Assembly (NCBI GenBank): GCA_024734495.1
Contig: JALMQS010000816.1
Coordinates: 8,749,481-8,813,480 of the forward strand
Direction of reading: 5' to 3'
Source of the DNA: Forficula auricularia
Lineage: Eukaryota; Arthropoda; Insecta; Dermaptera; Forficulidae
Length of the DNA: 64,000 nt
Position 1 is the stretch's first letter. Each line of letters begins with the position of its first letter. Below, piece by piece: positions 58,790 through 64,000 of the stretch. The position numbers and the translations under genes are program-made. The notes below the pieces were generated by a model. That model was given only the letters and a program-made list of their open reading frames with translations. It had not been told where the DNA came from and ran no database searches.

Positions 58790-59045
58790 TCCAGGGGGAC
58801 TAAAAGTTGCCAACTAAAAAAGTCAAGCCAGCAAAGCTGAAACTGGAGAACTAAAAAAGTAAAAAAACACCGAGGTTCTCTCGCTGATTGTGAATAAAAA
58901 GTGTGAGAGGATCTGAGGATTGCCGTTAGGCAGAAATAGGCCGAGCATAAGGCTCTTGTTGGGTACCGGTATTCGAACCCCGGCCCCCGCCCGCTTGGTG
59001 CCAACCGACCGTTAGTTAACTCGCTCTCTCCCGAGGCTCACTCAA
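58790..59045 (-). mobile_element. tRNA-derived SINE-like sequence
   Basis: On the minus strand from about 59040: GAGAGAGCGAGTTAACTAAC and GGTCGGTTGGCACCAAGC look like D and anticodon arms, followed by GGGGTTCGAATACCGGTACC as B box and T arm (about 58982-58963). A body of about 170 bp follows with T-rich stretches. I did not find a TSD. Confidence 0.5.
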
Positions 59046-59356
59046 TTTTGACCTCGCGGTCACACGCTCGGACTTTAGGACACACCACTTGCCATTTGAA
59101 GCCAATCCAAGTACACGACAAGCCTCACTCACCTCAACAATAACAATAACAAACACCCTTCCCATTCATGACATCCATTCTCATAGATCAGGAGAGTTTT
59201 GTAATATTAGATCATCACATACTACTAATAGTCTAAGATCCCGACTTAGGTCGACATTCACCTATCGAGTTTCCTAATGAAATTAATATTTTGATAATAT
59301 AATGTATTAATAAAGAAAACTTGATAGGGTCGACATCCAATTTCCCTGCATAGCTA

Positions 59357-59554
59357 TCTATATAATAAAAATGAATTTCTTTTTCTTTGTAAGCGCAGAT
59401 CTCTTAAATGCCTGGACCGATTTGGCTATTTTTTTTTAATGTTCGTAATAGTCCAATTCAAGTTAATAAAAAAATTGGAAAAGTTGCCCGGAAAATTGGA
59501 AGGCGTAGCCCCCTGGTTAGAAAGAGACCCGCCGAAGACGGGCGTCGCAGCTAG
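59357..59554 (+). mobile_element. Minimal Helitron, 198 bp, both ends present
   Basis: It starts TCTATATAATAAAAATGAAT (59357, after A) and ends CGCCGAAGACGGGCGTCGCA then GCTAG (59554, before T). It shares its first ~130 bp with the Helitron at 29029. It is a deletion derivative with only terminal signals left. Confidence 0.82.
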
Positions 59555-59619
59555 TATTATTCATAAGATAAATCATTCAGGTTGTCCTCTGCTTGATTAA
59601 AATAAACATCTATCTATAC

Positions 59620-59700
59620 CAGTGGTTCCTAACCTTGGGGTATTTACCCCCATGGGGGTTAAATAGCTACTTGAAGGGGTAATCAGACTAATTAATATAT
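59620..59700 (+). mobile_element. hAT-like left terminus
   Basis: CAGTGGTTCCTAACCTTGGG is a classic hAT end. I did not find a matching right end. Just before it, TTGTCCTCTGCTTGATTAAA (about 59579) is a LINE-like 3' tail string. Confidence 0.45.
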
Positions 59701-59767
59701 TTTGTTAAGGGAGAATGGTGTTTGTTCTTGGTGAAACATAAACAAAATTCTAGGTAGGTTTCACAAA

Positions 59768-59932
59768 AATAAAAGACAAGATGCTTATTAGCATGACTCA
59801 ACTATATACTATATACTCTATGTATTTCGGGGAAGTTCAGTTTTCTCTTTGAACTCCTGAAGATGGGCTCGTACCCCGAAATTTACTATATCTTAGAGCC
59901 ATGCTAATAAGCATTAATTTTGCCTTTTATTT
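59768..59932. repeat. Inverted repeat enclosing a hammerhead-like motif
   Basis: AAAATAAAAGACAAGATGCT and TTATTAGCATG on the left pair with CATGCTAATAAGCAT...TTTTATTTTT on the right. The motif at 59857 reads CTGAAGA, T, GGG...CCC, CGAAAT. The left arm contains TATTTCGGGG, the complement of the motif's 3' half, so the Penelope-type terminus is partly present in both orientations. Confidence 0.7.
59857..59882 (+). ncRNA. Hammerhead-like motif (degenerate)
   Basis: CTGAAGA (59857-59863), extra T, GGG/CCC helix, GAAAT (59878-59882). The final C of GAAAC is lost. Confidence 0.35.
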
Positions 59933-60032
59933 TTCTTTTTTTATTATTGTAATAATATATTATGTTACCAATATTTCAGCTAAATTCTAATCAGACTGAA
60001 AGATTTCGAATTCAAGGGCAGTTTGTCTGATA

Positions 60033-60855
60033 TTTTTACTTTACCATACAGGGTATGGTCAAGAACTGTAATCGTGCATGAAAAAAGTGTTTTTTCCTTC
60101 TTTTTTTTCGAAATATCTCAAAAAATGCTGAAACTATTTTGATTAAAAAAAATTGAGCGAAACCATGGCATTTCGCTCTACAAAAAAGCTCTAATAAGTG
60201 AACATCGAAAAAATTATATTTTTTGAGATAATAATTGTTTTGTCAAAATGTCTGTTAGTCCGTTAATGTGTTGGTAAATGTTAACAAATTTTTGTGGACA
60301 AGCTAGCTCAAAAACTAGTCTGAATATCAAAACCAAATTTCACACATAGTTTTGGTCCATTGATATTAAGAGCTGATTAGTTTTTGGTGCATATCGACCC
60401 AAAATTAACTGCCATGGAGGGGTGGGGGGGTTAAAAATTAAAAATCTAGGCCTTTTGAGCAAACTCAACCAAATTTTGTACACATAATCAGTGGACCCCC
60501 AGAAGCCTAAAAATGCAAAAACTAACCTCCCAAAATGGTGGGTGGGGGGTTAAAAAATGAAAATCTTGGCCATTTACCAAACTCAACCAAATGTTGTATA
60601 CATAATCAGTGGGTCTCCAGAAGTCTAAAAATGCAAAAACTTGCCGCCCAAAATGGGGGGGGGTGTAGGATCAAAAAATTAAAATCTTGGCCATTTACAA
60701 AACTCAACCAAAGTTTGTATACTTACGTAATCAGTGGGACACCAGAAGTATAAAAATGCAAAAACTAACCCCCCTACATGATTATAAATAATTTTAGGGG
60801 GCAGATTGTATGGTAAAGTCAAGTGGATGGCCACATCAGAACACGTCAGCTTATT
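60033..60855 (+). mobile_element. Family T element, copy 4, complete
   Basis: TTTTTACTTTACCATACAGG at the left; GTATGGTAAAGTCAAGTGG and CACATCAGAACACGTCAGC at the right. Internal blocks with TCTGTTAGTCCGTTAATG and three units with AACTCAACCAAATTTTGTA-type cores and G-runs. It is the most complete reference copy. The frame 60535-60753 is a repeat shadow. Confidence 0.75.
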
Positions 60856-61217
60856 TTCTAAGTGTCAACAGCTAGGAAATCAAAATTCATAGAATAACTT
60901 ACTCCAAATTTAACTTTCAGATGCAAGCCATATGCCCTTAATGAAATAATAAAAAATCTTTGAAATGACTAATAAGAAAATGGAAAAGAACTCTCCCGGA
61001 GGACTTATTTGAAGAAACATAAAATAAAGAGAAAGGAGCTCAATACTAAAGGTCAGAGGGAGAGGGACAGAGAGAGAAATTCACTTAAATACTGTAGAAG
61101 GCCTTCAACACTGTTTAGATAACTATTTTAAAGACACCAGAGCTGACTCTAGGAATATATATTAATATTTGCAATAATGAAATAATAAAATATTTTGAAG
61201 AACTAAAATTTGATAAG
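60856..61217. other. Unassigned sequence
   Basis: No gene or recognised repeat is seen. Confidence 0.35.
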
Positions 61218-62386
61218 AAAGAAGATGCAGAAGACACACTTTTTTTATAATGCAACCGAATGCAAGAAGGGGTGCACCAGTAAAGATGCAACACTTATGG
61301 ATCTCGAAAGAACCTTGCATTACCGAAGAGAAGGAAAAGTTGATTAAGTGAGAGGGTAAAGACGTAGGTGTTTATGCACTCGGGTTTTGAAGGTTTGTTG
61401 ATTATAAGTGCTGGGAAAGATGGAGGCTGGGAGAGAGTTCCAGTTCCTTGAAGTCATGGGGATATACGTATTGGCGAATGAAGTCGTCCGGCACTTTTCT
61501 AATTTGACCGCGAAAGAGTGCTTTGGGGGGAATTATTGATTTTATCTCATCAGAGCACCTGTCGTGATAGTATCTATAGAAAAGGGAAAGGATAGAGACA
61601 TTTTTTCGATGAGCTAGCGAGTCGAGGGAGTCGGTGAGTGTAGAATCGTCAATTAGCCTGACGGCTAGTTTCTGAATTGCATCCAGGGTAGCAAGAGAAT
61701 ATTTAGAGGCTCCTCTCCAGAGTTGAGAGCCGTATTTGAGACAGGGGCGGATTTGGGCCTTGTAGATGGTGAGAAGTTGTGGGGGTTTGTAAAATCGCTT
61801 GGACCTGAATAAGTAGCCAATCTTCCTTGCTGCAGATTTCGCCACAGAGGAGATGTGTTCATTCCAAGACAGGTCAGATGCGACAGAGACGCCCAACATG
61901 GATAGGCTGTCACTCATTTTTAGAGTATTCGAATCGAAGTTGATATCAGGGAAATTTTTGTTTTCGCGTCTAGAAATTAGACAACATTGAGTCTTGTTTG
62001 CATTAAAGTTAACTAAATTTTGAGAGCCTTATTTATTCAGTTTGTCTAGGTCGAGAGTAATTGAGGAGGCAACATTGTTTCGATTATTCGGGAGGGCTTG
62101 CCGTGCATCGTCGGCTTAACAGTGAGTAGGGTTTGGCGTTTGATCGATAAGGTCGTTTATGTATATTAGAAAGAGCGTGGGGGAGATTACCGAGCCTTGA
62201 GGAACACCAGCGTTTGTGGAGTAAGATTCAGATGACATTCCATTCACCACAACTTTTATACTACGGTTTTCCAAAAAGCTTTCTATTCATTTGTGAAGTG
62301 TTGGTGTGAATCCAAAGGATGTCAATTTGGCAAGAAGATTTTTGTGCCAAACTTGGTCAAAAGCTTTTGAGATATCTAGGGCTGTT
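61218..62386 (-). mobile_element. CR1/Jockey-group LINE, copy 2, 5'-truncated at RT motif A
   Basis: Minus strand. It starts at ALDISKAFDQVWHKNL (about 62383) and runs through GVPQGS-like sequence with an extra base, a disrupted YADD (ADD kept, a stop in place of Y), then an intact frame 61917-61402 with MLGVSVASDLSWNEHISSVA and KRFYKPPQLLTIYKAQIRP. The true C-terminus (SRNWNSLPASIFP) is in another frame near 61460-61410. The 3' end is near 61218 with ...GTGTGTCTTCTGC. It supplies the 3' end that the gap hides in copy 1. Confidence 0.88.
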
Positions 62387-62444
62387 GTCTCCTTGAGCTT
62401 AATTCGTAATTTTATGAATTAGAACTACTATATATCTACTATCA

Positions 62445-62510
62445 CAGTATTTTTCAACCTGGGGGTCGCAACCCCCTGGGGGAGGCGCGAAGCCTCTATA
62501 AGGACGTCGC
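62445..62510 (+). mobile_element. hAT-like terminus
   Basis: CAGTATTTTTCAACCTGGGG followed by GTCGCAACCCCCTGGGGG is a typical hAT end. The right end is not found; a hairpin retroposon inserted 70 bp downstream. Confidence 0.5.
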
Positions 62511-62582
62511 GAAACCTCAGTAAAAAAGAAAAACTCTGTAGTAACTATGAATTAAAATTTTCTTAAAAATGTATTAGTTATT

Positions 62583-62917
62583 TGTAAAGAAATGAGTATC
62601 TATTTGAGAAAGAAAGATTGAATTTTTTCTCAAAAATCAATTAATTTTACGAACATGAATTTAGGACATTTATCAAAGATTTTAATAGATATGTTTATAT
62701 TGCATATAGGAGGGTCTTGTCCCCTCGGAAGTCAAACCCAAGCACCAGAGTAAGTTTTCCGGGCAAATAGTCAGAGCCTTGAGACCATCACCTCTACTAG
62801 AGGCCCGGAAAGCTTACTAGTGCTTGGGTTCGACTCCCGAGGGGACAAGACCCTCCTATATGCAATATAAACATATCTATTAAAATCTTTGATAAATGAC
62901 CTAAATTCATGTTCGTA
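62583..62917 (+). mobile_element. Hairpin retroposon, simple copy, 12-bp TSD
   Basis: GTATTAGTTATT flanks it exactly at 62571-62582 and 62918-62929. It begins with block A (AGTATCTATTTGAGAAAGAA), then block B and its inverted copy B'. The arms, about 62655-62770 and 62800-62917, each carry the tRNA-like module with GGGTTCGACTCCC (plus, 62826) and a mutated version on minus near 62733. There is no poly-A tail. Confidence 0.8.
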
Positions 62918-62929
62918 GTATTAGTTATT

Positions 62930-63524
62930 GTTTAATGCTGGTTTAGTTTTTTATAACAATCGTAAGAAGTTTCTTAATTTTAATTAAATATGTATGTAAA
63001 CTTTCCGGTATTTCCGTATAGTGCAATGTTAAAGAGCGTGAAAAACTCTATATTTGGAATTTAATATCTCCGGTACCATATAGTTAATAAATTTCGTTTT
63101 GCTATCAATCGATGGAGAATTATTCAAATAATAATCTGCCTAAATTTCAAAAAAATTCTAAGAAAACGCATATGGTGAATAAACTATCTTAAGGAGGTTC
63201 TTTCGCGACAATCCACACAAAAAGTTTTAGCCTCGTAACTACTCTTTAAATATGAACGGAACTAAAATTTTAGGTTATGTTTTTTTAACGTGACTGTACC
63301 ATTCACACTACGAAATCTCTATATGGATACATACATACTTGCCGGATCGTTTCCAAGCCATTGATCTTATATCCCCTACAATAAAAATAATCGCCCAAAT
63401 ATGTGTGTTTTTCTTGTTTTTTATCAAAACTAAGAGGTAAATCATTTCAATTTTTTTTTAAGTTTCTCTGAATATATTATTCTAACACATATTAGTTTTT
63501 CATCAAGATGGTGAAAGTCCTTCA
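62930..63524. other. Unassigned sequence
   Basis: No gene or recognised repeat is seen. Confidence 0.4.
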
Positions 63525-63678
63525 ATGAAAAAATCGGTTGTCGTAAAGTCGGTTTACTGACGATAGTTGAACGTGACAACGCCATAAGAAAATACTGATG
63601 GAATGGTATTTTCTTATGACGTTGTCACGTTCAACTATCGTCAGTAAACCGACTTTACAGACAACCGATTTTTTTCAT
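63525..63678. mobile_element. Near-perfect palindromic MITE-like element
   Basis: Arms 63525-63595 and 63606-63678 with a 10-base loop. GTCGGTTTACTGACGATAGT and TGAACGTGACAACG are mirrored exactly, with only a few differences over 71-73 bp. No coding. Confidence 0.85.
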
Positions 63679-64000
63679 AAAATTCTTCGTTCAGAAAATC
63701 ATTTTAAATTTACAAAATACTTGAATAAAATTTATTGTTTAAATTTCTACTAGACTGTTAAAATTTAATTTTTGATTTTATTATTTTATAATAATAAATT
63801 TTGTAATGACATTATTTCTTTCAGCAAGTAATCTGAATAAAAGTTGTTGTTCAATTAGTTACTTAATTATTTTTGCAAATTTAATTGTAATTTGTTGTAA
63901 AAAAGTAATAATTTTGAATAACTTATTATAAGAATAAACTGTGATTAAATTATTGTTCATAAATCTTAAATTTAAAATTTAAAATTTGGAAACATCATTA
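63679..64000. other. Unassigned AT-rich sequence to window end
   Basis: No gene or recognised repeat is seen. Confidence 0.4.

Noticed and set aside
45211..61250. TTATAATGCAACCG shared by the 45-kb hairpin and the LINE 3' end as evidence of recombination
   Set aside because: A 14-base match is expected several times by chance in 64 kb of biased sequence.

Overview
This is a eukaryotic, AT-rich, repeat-dominated genomic window, most likely from an arthropod (probably an insect; the species cannot be named from the sequence). The mix of transposable elements points that way: an RTE-clade LINE, a CR1/Jockey-group LINE, a Penelope-like element with a GIY-YIG nuclease, an R2-type endonuclease fragment, a Tc1-like transposase, Helitrons, hAT MITEs and tRNA-derived SINEs. 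I found no bacterial-style operon, CRISPR array, rRNA gene or intact host protein-coding gene. The only hint of a host gene is a promoter-like block with a possible first coding exon near 40.0-40.55 kb. All coding sequence that I recognise is from mobile elements and is broken by frameshift, truncation or stop codons.

Layout. 1-3.8 kb: unassigned AT-rich DNA with hAT-like and pogo-like termini. 3.8-5.8 kb: a fold-back element holding a young RTE insertion. 6.5-9.55 kb: a 100-N gap, then a CR1/Jockey-group LINE on the minus strand with decayed endonuclease and reverse transcriptase. 9.8-18.9 kb: mostly unassigned AT-rich sequence with one repeat element (family T). 18.87-23.45 kb: a homogeneous 250-bp satellite array of about 18 copies. 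23.45-24.83 kb: a 5'-truncated Penelope-like element with a hammerhead-like hairpin at its 3' end. 24.84-28.5 kb: strongly decayed relatives of the same satellite, carrying a Helitron and a short Penelope-terminus insertion. 28.5-35 kb: Helitrons, then two copies of a fold-back family (F), one holding a family T insertion and the other a Tc1 fragment. 35.8-37.4 kb: a SINE with target-site duplications (TSDs) and the longest RTE copy. 38-42.2 kb: a palindromic element, a hammerhead-like motif, a Helitron, the candidate promoter and exon, family T and another RTE. 43.9-46.1 kb: two nested terminal-inverted-repeat elements, the inner one carrying an R2-type endonuclease domain. 46.2-53 kb: a GC-rich block, a decamer minisatellite, a hAT-like element, a second 2-kb fold-back copy invaded by a hairpin retroposon, and another F copy. 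53-64 kb: SINEs, Helitrons (one hosting a hAT MITE), F, T, a second CR1/Jockey-group LINE copy, a second hairpin retroposon and a near-perfect palindrome.

The pieces do not form one pathway. They record layered insertions whose order can be read from nesting and TSDs. The signals most worth following are: (i) a dispersed set of hammerhead-like hairpins related to the Penelope 3' end; (ii) a hairpin-shaped retroposon with tRNA-like modules in opposite orientations and 12-13-bp TSDs; (iii) a satellite whose homogenised core is separated from a decayed relative by a Penelope insertion; and (iv) the promoter-like block with a short exon.
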